Source of the DNA: Hetaerina americana
Taxonomy: Eukaryota > Arthropoda > Insecta > Odonata > Calopterygidae
Length of the DNA: 64,000 nt
Reading direction: 5' to 3'
Assembly: GCA_022747635.1 (NCBI GenBank)
Contig: JAKTNV010000076.1
Location: 434,001-498,000, forward strand
Positions 1 to 12,597 of the stretch are shown here, piece after piece. Within the stretch, counting starts at the first letter, position 1. Each line of letters opens with the position of its first letter. Position numbers and translations under genes: made by a program. Below the pieces are notes generated by a model. That model searched no databases. It saw nothing but the letters and a program-made list of their open reading frames with translations, and had not been told where the DNA came from.

Positions 1-537
1 ATCAAAATGAGGCATGTTCTAAAATAGGTCAAAAACCCATTCCAGTCAATCACTTGAAAGAGTGGGAGAGAGTGGGAGTGGACAAGAATGAATAGGAGGT
101 TATGGGATGGATGCAGGAGAGAGTTCGGAGTCTTCGTATTCGACGACTTGCAAGGTACCATTTAATCCCGGCAGATGGATTAACGTGCATCTGTGAGTGA
201 ACTTCGGAAATAAAAGTAGAGTACGCTATTCGAGAGAAACCTTACTTTCCAAATGATCCTCGAAGAATTGAGCTTATTGAATCTTAATTCTGCGAATCAT
301 TCGATTTCTAATAGAATAAATTAAAAATAAGTAATCATATTTTAACTTCTCAATTGTTTGCATGGTCGTATGAATTCAATGGCGTTTGTAGAAGCTATTT
401 TTAAGTATTCATTTTGTAAATTCCAAAGAAACTGCGGGAGATGCCGCAACAGTAACTTTAAATGGAGTCATTCGCCAATGTGCAGTTCAGTGAAAAAATT
501 TCAGACAGTAAAAATCATTTTCATTCAAATCAATCAT
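1..537. other. no recognisable feature
   Basis: AT-rich sequence up to the SINE-A flank. A G/A-rich stretch at 60-125 might be a repeat remnant, but nothing supports it. Confidence 0.3.
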
Positions 538-550
538 CCGGGTCGTGGCG

Positions 551-873
551 GGGGATCGAGATGGTGCGAGATCGAGGGTGCGGCTAACGTACTGGCTTCC
601 CACCCAGAGGGCGCGGGTTCAAATCCCGGCGGTGTTGAATATTGTCAGTGGTATCTCGATCCCTACTTGAGATGCTTTGTGGAGGGCACTTTGAGTGAGT
701 ACGCCATCCGTCGGATGGGACGTTAAGCTGCGAACCCCTTGGCGCCTTTCGTAAAGAGTAGGCTAATGCCAACGCCGGGTTTCTCTCCACCCTTCATCCT
801 TTCCTGTCCATCCCCTATGGCGCAAATGACCTCAGTTGTCGGTCGCCTCCCCTAAATACTACTACTAGTACTA
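551..873 (+). mobile_element. SINE-A, tRNA-derived, copy 1
   Basis: A roughly 320-bp element starting GGGGATCGAG, with tRNA-like internal promoter parts: an A-box-like stretch near 560-590 and a clear B box GGTTCAAATCC at 616-626. A unique body follows, then a short CTA-triplet tail (856-872). The body matches the minus-strand copy at 8083-8391 closely over its whole length. The flanks CCGGGTCGTGGCG (538-550) and CCGGTCGAGGCG (874-885) look like a diverged target-site duplication. The 5' end has a short internal duplication (GATCGAGATGGTGCGA then GATCGAGGGTGCGG) not present in copy 2. Confidence 0.85.
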
Positions 874-885
874 CCGGTCGAGGCG

Positions 886-1881
886 AATGATTTTTGCACT
901 CTGAAATTGTTGTATATTCATTTAATAACTAGTTGCAAATTGAATTCCATTTTGCCAAATAATTTATTTATAAATGGGAACTAATATCAAGCTGCTATGT
1001 AAAGAAAAATGTACATCATGGTCCATCGATTTTTTCCGTGTAACAATAATAATAAAAGCAATTTTTGTGGTGAAGCTATTATGAAAGGGATACGAATACT
1101 AATTTTTAATTTAAAGTTGTAAAAATGTTTCGTTACTTTATATCATCGTTATAGCTTTGAAAATGAAATTAATTCTCTTCCCTTGCTGTATTGTGGTGTT
1201 CATGCATGATGTCTTCCACTTCCTAGACTACATTTTTCACCCATGTAAGGTGCAAAATGGTGATATCAGTGGACCTTCTAAAAAATAATCTAATGATGAG
1301 AACAAGAATTTTCATGGGAAATCGGATAAGTAAATTTTTAAGGTAGCTTTTTTCCAAGAGGAGGACGGAAAAGGCATATAGTTAGTTATCTTATAGTTGT
1401 GTATGAACGGTTTGGAAAGGAATTACTGCTGTGAAGCTGGTCTGCGGCACCGAATTTTGTTTCTCTTGCAGAGATTATCATCGCCCATTTTGACCCGTTG
1501 GTGCGTTTATGTTGTTCGCCTTCATTCTACGTTACTACTGTCTTGCTTTTAGGTATTTCAAATGGTGCAAAAGAAAAACTTTCAGCAATAACGCATGTCA
1601 ATGAATTGCGGCTGACCGAATGATGCCATGACTTTTCATGAGGTATCTACATGTACAGGTATCCTATATGAGGTGTTATCATCTCAATACACCCCGATTA
1701 ACTTCTACTATGCACTGTATGCGTTAGAGAGTTGTAGATTTAAGAATTGAAGCTTTCCGTAAAAACTAAGTTCTATTTACTGAGCAGTCGAGCGAAAGTC
1801 AAAGTTAATCAGATCCGAGCGGAAGATATGATGAGATAGTTATTTGGGAAACACTAAATCGGGCTGAAATTAATTTCATCT
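886..1881. other. no recognisable feature
   Basis: AT-rich DNA between SINE-A copy 1 and the CA array. No convincing frame, repeat or motif seen. Confidence 0.3.
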
Positions 1882-2331
1882 ACACACACACACACACACG
1901 CACGCGCACGCGCACACACGCGCACACACGCGCACACACGCGCACACACGCGCACACACGCGCACACACGCGCACACACGCGCACACACGCGCACACACG
2001 CGCACACAGGCGCACACAGGCGCACACAGGCGCACACAGGCGCACACAGGCGCACACAGGCGAACACAGGCGCACACAGGCGCACACAGGCGCACACAGG
2101 CGAACACAGGCGCACACAGGCGCACACAGGCGCACACAGGCGCACACAGGCGCACACAGGCGCACACGCGCACACGCGCACACACGCACACAGACGCACA
2201 CGCACACAGACGCACACGCACACAGACACACACGCACACAGACACACACACACACACAGACACACACACACACACACAGACACACACACACAGAGACACA
2301 CACACACACAGACACACACACACACACACAC
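1882..2331. repeat. CA-rich array with about 25 units of a 10-bp repeat
   Basis: A 450-bp alternating array. After a short CA run come about nine units of CGCACACACG (about 1911-2000), then about sixteen of CGCACACAGG (2001-2160, three with CGAACACAGG), then CGCACA/CAGACGCA mixtures, then CACACAGA and finally pure CA. The variants are sorted into blocks along the array. All three minus frames are open, giving spurious Cys/Val/Ala proteins. Alternating purine-pyrimidine DNA of this kind can adopt the Z form. Confidence 0.95.
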
Positions 2332-2436
2332 ATGTATATATGTATATATATGTATATATGTATATTAATGTATATATGTATATATATGTATATATGTATA
2401 TATATGTATATATGTATATATATGTATATATGTATA

Positions 2437-2477
<41 letters not shown>

Positions 2478-2515
2478 ATATATGTGTATGTATGTATGTA
2501 TATATATATATATAT
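2332..2515. repeat. TATG/TA microsatellite
   Basis: Continues directly from the CA array as TATATG-type repeats (GTATATAT with regular TG steps), then pure TA, then TATG again. It ends at ACTTAATACCCCGC, where a dispersed 31-bp motif begins. Confidence 0.93.
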
Positions 2516-2521
2516 ACTTAA

Positions 2522-2552
2522 TACCCCGCAAGCCGCCGCAAGGACGTGTGGC
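2522..2552 (+). repeat. dispersed 31-bp motif, copy 1
   Basis: TACCCCGCAAGCCGCCGCAA followed by GGACGTGTGGC. Similar 31-bp sequences occur at 11064-11094 (minus) and 37273-37303 (plus), with about 4-5 differences each. It adjoins the TA array. Origin unknown; probably the edge of an unrecognised repeat. Confidence 0.55.
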
Positions 2553-2789
2553 GGGGAGTGTTAGATCACCACCCGCAAACCAGAATAAAACCATATTCCA
2601 AATCAAATTAGGCTACCTTCGCATAAATATTGGTTTGTTCATGCATTCGGCTAACAATAATCACACGAAAGAAAGTACTTCCATGCAACAATATTTAATA
2701 ACAGGATGCATGCATTCAAATCGTGCGGTAGAACTATTGAAAAGATGGATCTATTAAATAAAAAGTCGTTTCACTGCTGCCTTGTTCAT

Positions 2790-3126
2790 AACAACTTTTC
2801 ATCAACCTAGCTGCTCTTCGTTGCATCGATTTAGTTCCAGAATTAAGCCTACTTCATGAGGATCCCATACACTTGCAGCATACTCAAGGTGGGACCTAAC
2901 TAACGTGAAATAACAAAGCTCCTTGTCTCTTTCATCACTATTCCCAAGTTTTCTTTTTATGAATCCTAACTTTTTATTAGCTATTCCGCAAATTTCACGA
3001 ATGTGTTTTCCCCTGAACATATCTGTAATTATCATTAAACCCGAGTACTTTACCGATTCCACGTGTGTAATTTTGGTTCCCTGTATAGTGCGTTTTCTGG
3101 TGAAGTACTTTTCCTCCAAATATTAG
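2790..3126 (-). mobile_element. CR1/Jockey-like LINE reverse transcriptase C-terminus
   Basis: A 105-codon minus-strand open frame with the typical post-catalytic layout: VESVKYSGLMI (the KYLGV-type box), KHIREICGIANKKLGFIKRKL, ELCYFTLVRSHLEYAASVWD and LELNRCNEEQLG. This LRSHLEYA-xxVWDP signature belongs to CR1/Jockey-related elements and differs from the RTE-like LINEs elsewhere in the window. The polymerase core is missing, so this is a dead 3' fragment. Confidence 0.82.
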
Positions 3127-5689
3127 GGCTGGTGTTTTTTTGCTTGAGTATCATCATCATAATTTTATTTTACGGAAATATTTATATTGAAATTATCCTG
3201 TCACTTACAATATATGTATAATGGCGGAAAGAGTCCAAGAGTGAACCGGATATTAGGTAATACTTTCATGTTAGACGAAATATTTATAAGCGTCCTTCAT
3301 ACGCTTGAAGAGCCGATTTAAGTTGTTTATCCAAGAGAATAGGCTTAGTTGTGGAAATTTGAAGAAACTGGAATGATTCTGTAAAATGAAGTCTTGATTT
3401 ATCCCTAACTTCATCATTATTAATAATTTTGCTGAAAATAGACTTCTGGCGCCGATTGCTTTGTATAAGTAATTATCACAAGTCAGTGCACTTCAAATAA
3501 TAGTTTTATTTTATTTTATTATTCTCCTTACTCGGAGCGATAGCCATCTGAGCATTTTCAAAAACAACATATTTGTATGATATTAGGACTTGCGCTAGTA
3601 AAGAGGTGTCTTAGTTCTATAGGGTAGTTTGTGGTAGAAAAAAATCCTCTGTGTTGGAGTTGGAATCAGACGATTAGACTATTTTCTTAAGGTTTCCTCT
3701 CATTCAACAAAGTCAAAGCGATAGCGATACCGGAGTAATTATCTTGTAGGTATATAGGCTTAACATCTTTTTCCATACGCTTTGAACTCACCTTATATAT
3801 TTATCATTAAGTATTTTATATTCTAATGTTAATGCGACCCATTTAAATTAAAACAAGGCAAGTAGTAAGTTTGTGGTCTAATTTTCAAAGCTCTAAGTCA
3901 AAAATGCAAGTCCTCTACAATCAGTTATAAACGCTAAATCGCTTATTGTGAAATGAATTTTAGCATTCATTGTCATCAGAGGGATCCGCATGTGCCCACT
4001 GAAAGGCGGTTGGCAGGTAGTTTGAACTATATTTGGGAGAAAGAAGCTCCTCGTGTTAAGATATGGCGCAATAAAGTAGGTATATTGGCGGATATACCAG
4101 TATAAATCAATGTCTCTCCCGATTTTTTATTAAAGTCACCATAGAAGGTCTGGGCCGTAGATTTATTTTGGCTAATTTAAGACTCCTTTATATTCGTCTT
4201 TCTTATCTTACTTAAGGAATAATGTCTTCTTTCAAGGATATTTGCGTTGATTGCGAGATGTCATGATTGATATTGTACATGCATGGCTGGTGATACCACA
4301 CACCCTAGTGGATACTTTCGGGGTGTTGGGTATAGGTAGATATTTGGTCTATTTTGCTAAATACTTTGAAGAAATTAAGTATGTTTACAGATCTTGAGTC
4401 AGTATGAGAAACCTGCGTCAAAAACTCATATATCTGATAATTTTGCGTCATGATCGCTGTAGTTAGTCAGTCAGTAAAAGTTAGTCAGTATTTTATCTAG
4501 TGTAATTACCCAAATTTACCGTGATAGTTTCAATATTAACCCTTTTTTAAGACTTGCCTACAATAGTATTCGATTCCCCTGCTATTGCTCCCTATAATTT
4601 AAGTATCCTCCTAAATTCCATACGTACTTCATGCCATAGGGGCATTGAAAAATTTATTATTGCATCAAATATTCATGCTTGAACGGAGTAAATAACCTAT
4701 CGTTATTTTGTATTAGTATTACAATAACTGAATCACTGGTAAGTGTGACCTTTTCTTCTGTCTCCTATACTTGAGTTATTTTTTCTACATGCCACTGATA
4801 TAGGTTCAAAACCAAGAGTTTCTTGCTTTTTCTTAAGTAGCTTTTAAGCCCAACGATGAAACATTATGCACTCTAAGTATGGTAATTTAACTACGTACGT
4901 ATAACGGTGTGGCTCAAAAGGCAATACTGTAGACCAAAATAGCACGCGGTCGTGGTAATTTTCTTGCGAAATACCAGGAGCGTAAATCAAAATGGAAACA
5001 GTCGCGGTATAATGAAAGTAACAAGTTTGAAACAGCAATATGATATTTTAAGTTGATTCATGAACGGTCGTAAAATGTTTGACTCTATTGAAACGCTGGT
5101 ATTTCTTGAAAGCTCTTTCGCAATTCTGCTTTAAGCATAATCGTGTAGTGTTTTCGGAAAATTTTAATTTTGCTATACCCTATCTCATAATTATCATTTT
5201 TTTTTTGTTTTAACGTAGTTAATGAAAGATTTCGAGATTGTAACCCTTTCATTAAAGTTTATTTCGATAAAAATTAGCATTTTGAGATTCATTCGTTCGG
5301 GAAGTGGCGGACCAGGGAACTGAAATTCCAGATTCCTTTGTGCGGCCGACTAAGTGTAAATAAGCTATTACCCTAGGACGAGGTTTTATTTTTTATTATG
5401 GCAATTTCCTCAGGCGCTATTTTCCAGTGAGTAGCCTACCAATGTGAAATCTGGCTGTATTGCCGTTTTCTTATTCGATCTGCGCAAGAGACGCCTATTC
5501 TGCTTCGGCATTGCAAAAATATCCGATGGAAATTTCTATTTATGCATGCGTTCGCTCCAGAGAGCTATGTCGCTATGATCTCTTTCCTTCAAATCAAATG
5601 AATACTATTTCAGGTCGGCGCGCGCTATGAACTCTGGCACTATCCCACCACCACATCCCGCAAATGAAACGAGTCCAGCCTTTCGTAAA
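3127..5689. other. no recognisable feature
   Basis: Low-complexity AT-rich intergenic DNA. The only frame over 60 codons (minus, near 4844-5038) resembles no family. Confidence 0.3.
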
Positions 5690-6430
5690 ATGAGCTGCTC
5701 GCTCGCCAAAAGTGACCCCTTTTTAAGTGATAAGTGAAGCCCTCAGGAGTGACGGTGGCGCTCAAAAGACCCCGCAGTGCGTAGAGTTGGCAACATCTCC
5801 ACCTGTCCCGAGTTGCTACCCCCCGGGGCCATCGGTGGTAAAAGGGGAGAGGGGGTTACTTACTTCTCTCTCCCCCCTCTCCCCGCTAATCCTCCACCTT
5901 TCCTTCTTTCTCTTCCTTTCCCTATTCCCTTCCCCCTCTTTCCAACGTGCGAAACCCCCACCATGCTTTTGACCAACCCTCTTCGCCGCCTCTCTCTCTC
6001 CCTCCTCCCTCACGTCTCACCCTCTCCACCCACCCCGCCTCTCTCATCTCCTCGCGGCAATTGGCCGCGGCTATGAGCGTCATTACGGTCGGAGAAAAAG
6101 GCGTACGGAGACTGTACTCATCGCCGGGAGAGAAAGGAGGAAGTGCGATTTGGAACAGGTGAAGGGTTTGGGGTAGTGTGGGGTAGAGGATGAGGGATTG
6201 CTGGAAGGGGAAGGGGTGTCGAGAGATTGAGAACGGGGAGCGGAGCCGGCGGAGGAGAGTGTAATGGGGTTGTAAGGGGGGAGGATATAGGATTGGTGGA
6301 GTAGGCGGGTAATAATGAGACTAGTGGTGGTGGGTGGTGGTGGGGAGGGATGATTCCTTCGGGAGGTGTGAAGTGAGAGGGTATGAGGGCGGTGGGGATG
6401 CGTGCGGAAGCGAAGGAGGGCAGGCGATAG
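5690..6430. other. GC-rich island with pyrimidine-to-purine strand switch
   Basis: About 5820-6050 is strongly C/T-rich on the plus strand; from about 6085 it turns G/A-rich up to 6420. CG dinucleotides are frequent near the switch. Open frames here are low-complexity and not convincing. A promoter-like island is possible but no adjoining exon is recognised. Confidence 0.5.
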
Positions 6431-8071
6431 GATGAGGTCTAACTGGAGTTCGAATAATATTTATTGTTCTGACACACTTGCTCCTCTTCTTGGGCGAAAT
6501 ACAAAGTTAACGAAACGAGGCATATTCTGGAGGGAAAAAAGGACCGTGGCTCTTTCATTACGAGGGCTCATCATCTATTCTGAGTGAAGAGTGTACGCGA
6601 GTTGTCTCAAGATGGCTTATGTGCATCAAGAGCTTTGGTGTCGTCAGAAAATGTAAATACTAGAATATTCTTTTATATTGAAGGATACGCTTCATAGCTT
6701 TCGCTCCTAACCTCAAAATTCATTCATTCAGCTATGCGAATGTATAATTGATGCCTTTATTTATTTAAACAAAAGTCTAACAACACATAGTTATACAAAA
6801 ATTTCAAGTCCTAAGCCATAAGGACCTCTTGGAGAAAGGAAGTAGATCTCCGCTAACGAAAGATGTTCCGTCAATCATGGCGAGAACATGCTCAATAAAA
6901 AAATTAAAAATAAATTTCAAAAATATATTTGTACTGTGGTTTTCTAAGAAAAACAAGCAGTGATAATGCTGATCTTAGCATGCAGATTCAGAAATGAATT
7001 TACTTCCTGTTTCAGGTAAGAACCCAAGTGATTTTATGATAATTCTTTATTTTAATACATACATAAGTATACACGAGTACGACTCAAATTGGTGTTCTGA
7101 CCATTGCTAGTACTGCTCTCTGTAGACTCGTTTGGTCGTATTAAATGTTTATGTCGTTCTTCGTGGTTTTATTCGAATTTGAGGTTTATGTACTCGGCTT
7201 ATAGCATATGGTTTATTACAGAGTTTAATATGTTCACTCTGAGCATATTAAATAAATTTTATACAAGTTTTCATGGCGTTATAGTGCCATTTTATTGTGC
7301 TGTTAAATCTAACTTATTAAGACTAAGCTAGGAAGTTAATACTTTTTGGATGGTCATCTATTTCATTATAAACTGTCCAATAGTAAATATTGGATATAAG
7401 ATATATCGGACTCATGAGTTCGAAGAAGAATTGAGAAATGAGAGAATATTGAAGTTTTAGGCGGTCTGATATTTGAATGGCCCGGAAATCATCTGCAGCA
7501 TCCAATGCTCCGCATTATTCTCTTGAGTCCAGACCTAATTGGAGTAGTTTAGTCGCAAGGAGCGAATTGGGAACGGAAATTCGGTATCGTTTTATTAAAT
7601 TTCAAACTGTGATACAGATACTTAAAGATTGAAATAAGTTCAACTTCAACAAGGAAATGCTTTTTATAAGGTTCTCTGTCTATTAAGATAGTTTATGAGG
7701 GTCCCTTATAACTATTACGAGTCGAGCATCTCGTGGACTTCCTCTTGTTTAGAATGTTATTTCCTTCATTAGTTCTTCCACTTTCTACCAATCTTGATGC
7801 CGCCTAAGGAGCAGAGATGTGATGCACAAAGCCGAAATTATTTGTTTTTAATTTGAATAAATGGGTACAGATTCATACAGCATTGTGACAAGGATGTATA
7901 AAAGTAATGATAGGTAAAATTATAGATATTTTCCCCAAATAATCGAATATCTTGTTAGCGTACATATATATGAAGAACTTCGTGTAAAAGGTTATCTAAT
8001 AAGACCTACGTTTATCATGCGCTATTTACGTCATCTGTTGGTAAATGCGTCTATTTGTTCCAGTACCACCT
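6431..8071. other. no recognisable feature
   Basis: AT-rich intergenic DNA. The 60-75 codon frames at 7104-7505 are hydrophobic or random and lack domains. Confidence 0.3.
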
Positions 8072-8082
8072 ACGAGCCTCGT

Positions 8083-8391
8083 AGTAGTAGTAGTTTTGAG
8101 GGGAGGCGACCGACAGCCAAGGTCACTTGCGCCATAGGGGATGGATAGGAAAGGATGAAGGGTGGAGAGAAACCCGGCGTCGGCATTAGCCTACTCTTAA
8201 CGAAAGGCGCCAAGGGGTCCGCAGTTTAACGTCCCATCCGACGGACGGCGTACTCACTCAAAGTGCCCTCCACAAAGCACCTCAAGTAGGGATCGAGATA
8301 CCTCTGAAAAATATTCAACACCGCCGGGATTTGAACCCGCGCCCTCATGGTGGGAAGCCAGTACGTTAGCCCCCGCACCATCTCGATCCCC
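8083..8391 (-). mobile_element. SINE-A, tRNA-derived, copy 2 with clean TSD
   Basis: Reverse-strand, full-length copy of the same SINE as at 551-873, bounded by identical 11-bp direct repeats ACGAGCCTCGT at 8072-8082 and 8392-8402. It reads 5'-GGGGATCGAGATGGTGCGG..., keeps the B box GGTTCAAATCC, and ends in a TAG/CTA triplet tail. The perfect target-site duplication and good match to copy 1 suggest a fairly recent insertion. SINEs encode no protein; mobilisation would depend on a partner LINE. Confidence 0.9.
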
Positions 8392-8402
8392 ACGAGCCTC
8401 GT

Positions 8403-11040
8403 GCATTTACAAATTCATCCTCTCTGTGGCTGAAAATATTACTTTCATCTTTGTATGTGAAAATGCGGCAATTGTATCCCATGAATATTTATATTCGACT
8501 TTTTAGACCTGCATTAGATTTAGAATTTTTCATGTGCTATCGAATTTAAGCTTGTTTAAAAATGTACTTATCAGGTCAAAGACAAAGAAAAAATTGCTGG
8601 GGACGGAGGGAAATAAGTGGCTCTTGGGATCATAAATACCTGAATTTCGACTCTTCTATTCAATGAACGCCAGCATTTATCATCCGTTTGAGTGATTAGG
8701 TAAAACTAGAGAATAAGTTAAATGTAGTTTTTCAGTCATTGTTATCCATATAACCATCGTCAGAATGTAAAAGAATTCAAAGAAGCGCAACAAAGCGCTC
8801 TCGAATGAATGGCAAATCGCTCGCGAACAATTTGTTCGGACAGCGTTGAGAGGTCACCGAAAGCTTAGCGGGTTCGATTTTCCTCGCAGTTTGTACAGAT
8901 TAAAAGTTACTGTCTCTCAACTCAGACAAAATCAAAATACCTTCTTATTTAGTTCTTCATTGGTTTGATTTACTTGAAATAAACAAAACGGTTATCAGTG
9001 TTAAAATTCATTCTCCTAAATAAAAATAGTAGTGGGCATTTGATCTATAAATCTGATCTACATATATTCTATGTTAATATTTAATGTGATCAGAAACTGC
9101 TAATTTAATCATTGTCTGTAGATTCTCAAATTTCGGGTGTCAATAGTGCAATAACGTGATTTTGGAATCAAGGTTATTTCTTGGATACACTGGGCATGCT
9201 CAACTGGAGTGAACTAGAAGCTGGAGAGATTTAAAAATTACGAAATGGTTGAGAGATATGCAATTATCCTTGGGAAGAGAATGGGATCATTAACAAAAAA
9301 ATAACGAATCCTTAAGCGCGAATCGTGGAGTAGTTCTTCCCCAGACATAAATGATTTACATTTTCATTAAAACCCCTTTGTGGTTTGGCAGCTTAACCAG
9401 CAACCATTAAGTAAAAATACAACTTATTCCACATCAAGAAGTGAAACATTTCTTAAAAAAACGAGTAATTTGGTACTTCTACAGATACTGCGACGAGCTT
9501 TTCAGTGCTTTTCGGCAGTTAAATTTCCTATCCTTCTTTCCTGGGTGTTTATGTTCCAGCTCAACCTCTCTGGAAACCTTTCCTCAGACGTCATTTATAG
9601 ATTATATTTAAGGACGGAAGAAGGACGTAATTTATTACCTTGGGTTTTATGTATTGAAAAGCTAGCCCATTAACGGTAATGCCTTTATCATAAAGTCTCT
9701 ACCATAAATAAATTAATGCTGCTTTAGTAACCAGGCGTAAGTAGTAGTAACCAGGCGTAACATCTATTGTAATTTAGTATCCAATGCCACAGTGAACAGA
9801 TTTCATCAGTGAATTAATAATTTTCCATCCAAATTAGGAATGTTAGAAAAACTGGCAATTTAATTTTTACGAGTTTGCTGGAAATCCGCGATGGTAAGTC
9901 TTGTAGAGCTTTGCACGAATATTGCTTCGATTGGTAATCATTATCACCATTGATCTTCACTTCGGATTATAGTAGCACTCCAATCGATCCTGTTACTGGT
10001 CAGTCTATTCTTTACTTCATGGTTCCTCCATTGGTAATGTTGACATATTATTTTCGAGTTGTTATACGATATCTAAAGTGGTGATCGAATCGAAATAGAC
10101 GAGACGTGCTAGTATCTGTTAGTAATTACGACTAGGTAATTAAATTCTAGTCTCAGAAGGTTCATGTATTGCGTTAGGTAACGAGGTATTTCCTAGTTCA
10201 TAAAATGGTTCTTATAGTAACCAGATATAATTGGTGCATCCTTCTCCATGCTTATGCACGGTGTTTTTTTAGATTAATGGGGAGACTGCTCTATGCACGC
10301 AGTTATTTAGGTCACCTTATCAATTAAATCAATCACTGGGTTGCTTACTATTATAGTGGTTACTTAAACAAAAACATGCAGAAGAGTGATGAAATTTTAG
10401 TCATCGAGAAGTAGGTAGATTAAGTAGTTCATTCCACGAAATACTTACTTGTATCAATGGTAACTGATGCGACTTAAAAGTTAATGGATATTTTCCTAGC
10501 TTTGAGCATTAGCCAGTACCCTGAATGGCATACTCAAGGGTGTACGAGTATATAGCTAACAAGAACTAAATCCCCATTTTGTGAGTATTGGAAGACAGCA
10601 TGAATACAAACTTCGGCAAAAATCTATGGTCGAAGCTTCGGCTATGGCCTACTGTGACACTACATTGATAATCCTAACACGGAATGTAAATGATTAAGGT
10701 AAATAATTTGCAATATCAATGGCAATGCAAGAGCCAAAGTTCCAAGATATATTTTAAGGAATAATTTTGGCACCACATTATATTGTTAAATTCGACCACA
10801 GGGATAAAATAAGATTGATAGAAACCACCACAGACAGATTCCAGCACTCACTCTTTCTTCGCTGAATACGCAGCCCTAACAAAATCGAACCCAAGCGTCA
10901 TATTAATTGTCTTAAAGACTAAAATTAATTTATTTAATCAAATACTTCAATTATTACATATAGGCATATTCGAACGAGTGTTTTTGTGCATTTGCTTACA
11001 TAAATTCAGATACATGTAAAAACCAATATTTCTGCGTATA
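8403..11040. other. no recognisable feature except a small direct repeat
   Basis: AT-rich. A direct repeat GTAACCAGGCGTAA occurs twice at about 9727-9760. A 97-codon plus frame (9380-9673) has no recognisable domain. Confidence 0.3.
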
Positions 11041-11063
11041 TGTCTGGTGCCCTGGCACCCACC

Positions 11064-11094
11064 GCGACACGCCCTTTCGACGGCTTGTGGGGTA
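11064..11094 (-). repeat. dispersed 31-bp motif, copy 2
   Basis: The minus strand reads TACCCCACAAGCCGTCGAAA then GGGCGTGTCGC, about five differences from the copy at 2522. The preceding bases also agree (AATA before TACCCC in both), suggesting a longer shared repeat. Confidence 0.5.
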
Positions 11095-11249
11095 TTATGC
11101 AATCATAGATGAAACCTGAAATACAGAGGCCCTTTACGAAAGGCGTTGTGTGGTTTTTCTTTGTCTACCACTGAATATTGAGCGATTAAAAATAGTTGCT
11201 GCTGCCTTGAAACTACGTGTTCTATATTGACGATCTGCTGCTGCTACCT

Positions 11250-11460
11250 ATCTAAATGTCTAAAAGTTTTGCCTGCTCTCTACGTGTATCAAGGGGCTCC
11301 CAACCTCAGTTCTCTAAGGTACCCGTCACATTTACACTCTTCTCGTAGCAATTTCTAACAATCTATCGGATTTTCCCTCAGCCTTTGCCAACTGTATTGT
11401 TTCCTCCATGGAACACAAAATGCTTGCCGCGTATTCCAAATGTGGCCTAACCTATTGATG
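11250..11460 (-). mobile_element. possible CR1/Jockey-like LINE trace
   Basis: Near 11420-11450 the minus strand encodes VRPHLEYAAS, the same signature as at 2870-2900. Downstream sequence (LAKAEGKSDRLLEI) does not match the other fragments well. Short and diverged; the family call rests on that signature. Confidence 0.35.
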
Positions 11461-11761
11461 GTACCGGAAGAGCCGGTAACAGGCCTTCCGGTATCTCTTA
11501 CTTGTTGTACATTTTCCTAAAATCCACCTAATGAATCCCAACTATAAGCTGATATGCCTGATATTCTTCCGATTTGTCAACCAATGAAAAGGTTGGGTAA
11601 GGCCTAAGTTTTTTTCATTCCCTGAGTTGCTTAATTCATTCCCATCTACTTGATGTATGCCTTGATCCTGTTTCATTTTATTCCAAAACTTCAGTGCTGT
11701 AAATTCGATTATATCTAAACCTTAACTATATCCTCTACACTACTTCGATATGTTCATATAG

Positions 11762-11918
11762 CAGTAGTTATTAGCGGAGGCGACCAACAGAAGAGGTCAT
11801 TTGGGCCAGAATGGATAGGTGGGTAATGTAGCAGGGGTAGGAAGTTTAGGGAATGGGAGAAGGGTGGAGAGAAACCCGGCGTCGGCGTTACCCACTCTCG
11901 AAAGCCGCCCATGGCTCC
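11762..11918 (-). mobile_element. SINE-A, truncated copy 3
   Basis: The 3' half of SINE-A on the minus strand: the GGAGGCGACC...CAGAGGTCA segment, the GGGTGGAGAGAAACCCGGCGTCGGCG block and the start of the next conserved block, all matching 8093-8220. It breaks off at GGCTCC, exactly where mariner-derived sequence begins. The tRNA-related half is missing, so this is a truncated relic joined to the mariner cluster. Confidence 0.8.
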
Positions 11919-12590
11919 AATTTTTTTTCATGAAAAATCAAATTATTTCTCAACTTTGCGTGCATCGTTGGAAAGGTTGAGCATTTAGTTTTTCCACATA
12001 GCCGCCTTGACGATCAATCACTTTTTGCATCCTTGTAACCAGAGTTTTAAAAGCGGCGTCGTACCTTTCTCCCGCCGCGTCATGAAGCCAACTGACGACT
12101 CCTTCTTGCACTTCCTCGTCTGACTTTAATTTCTGTTTTCCAAGGTGTTTTTTGAGAGCGGGAAACAAGTGGTAGTCGCTGGGGGAAACGTCCATGCTGT
12201 ACGGAGGGTGGTCGATGATATCCCAGCCGAATTCATTGAGTAGAATGGTCGTTTGATGTGACACATGTGGACGTGCATTGTCATGATGCGAACACACTCT
12301 GTTTGGTGAGACACCTTGTTGTAACCGAGGACCTCTCACACAATATTCTGCACGCAAAAGTAGCCACTCTCTTCATTAAGGCCATCCTTTATCTCATGAA
12401 GGGTGATTCTCCGGTTATTACGCACCATCTCGTCAATTGGAGCCACCGTTGATTCTGGCAAACTCGGCCGCCCAGACCGCTGCTCGTCGTGGACGTTTTC
12501 CTGGCCATGAAAAAACTCCCCGTACCATTTCCGCACGTTTTTGATGTCCATACACTTCTCACCGTACACTTTCACTAAATGGTGATGAAT
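11919..12590 (-). mobile_element. mariner, internally deleted
   Basis: Minus-strand mariner with two joined halves. N-terminal: KVYGEKCMDIKNVRKWYGEF, the RSGRPSLPES linker and NRRITLHEI. C-terminal: HHDNARPHVSHQTTILL, HPPYSMDVSPSDYHLFPALK and the RMQKVIDRQGGYVE tail. The second and third Asp are present with 34-residue spacing, but the middle, including the first catalytic Asp, is deleted at about 12340-12355. The 3' end is joined to SINE-A copy 3. Its terminal region is repeated in inverted orientation at 12598-12818. Confidence 0.85.
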
Positions 12591-12597
12591 TTATATC

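Noticed and set aside
1911..2160. CRISPR-like regular repeats
   Set aside because: The 10-bp units are contiguous without spacers, in a eukaryotic setting. It is a simple tandem array.
1854..2606. Minus-strand frames of 149-250 codons rich in Cys/Val/Ala and Tyr/Ile
   Set aside because: They are translations of the CA, 10-mer and TA arrays. All three minus frames are open at once, as expected of a repeat.
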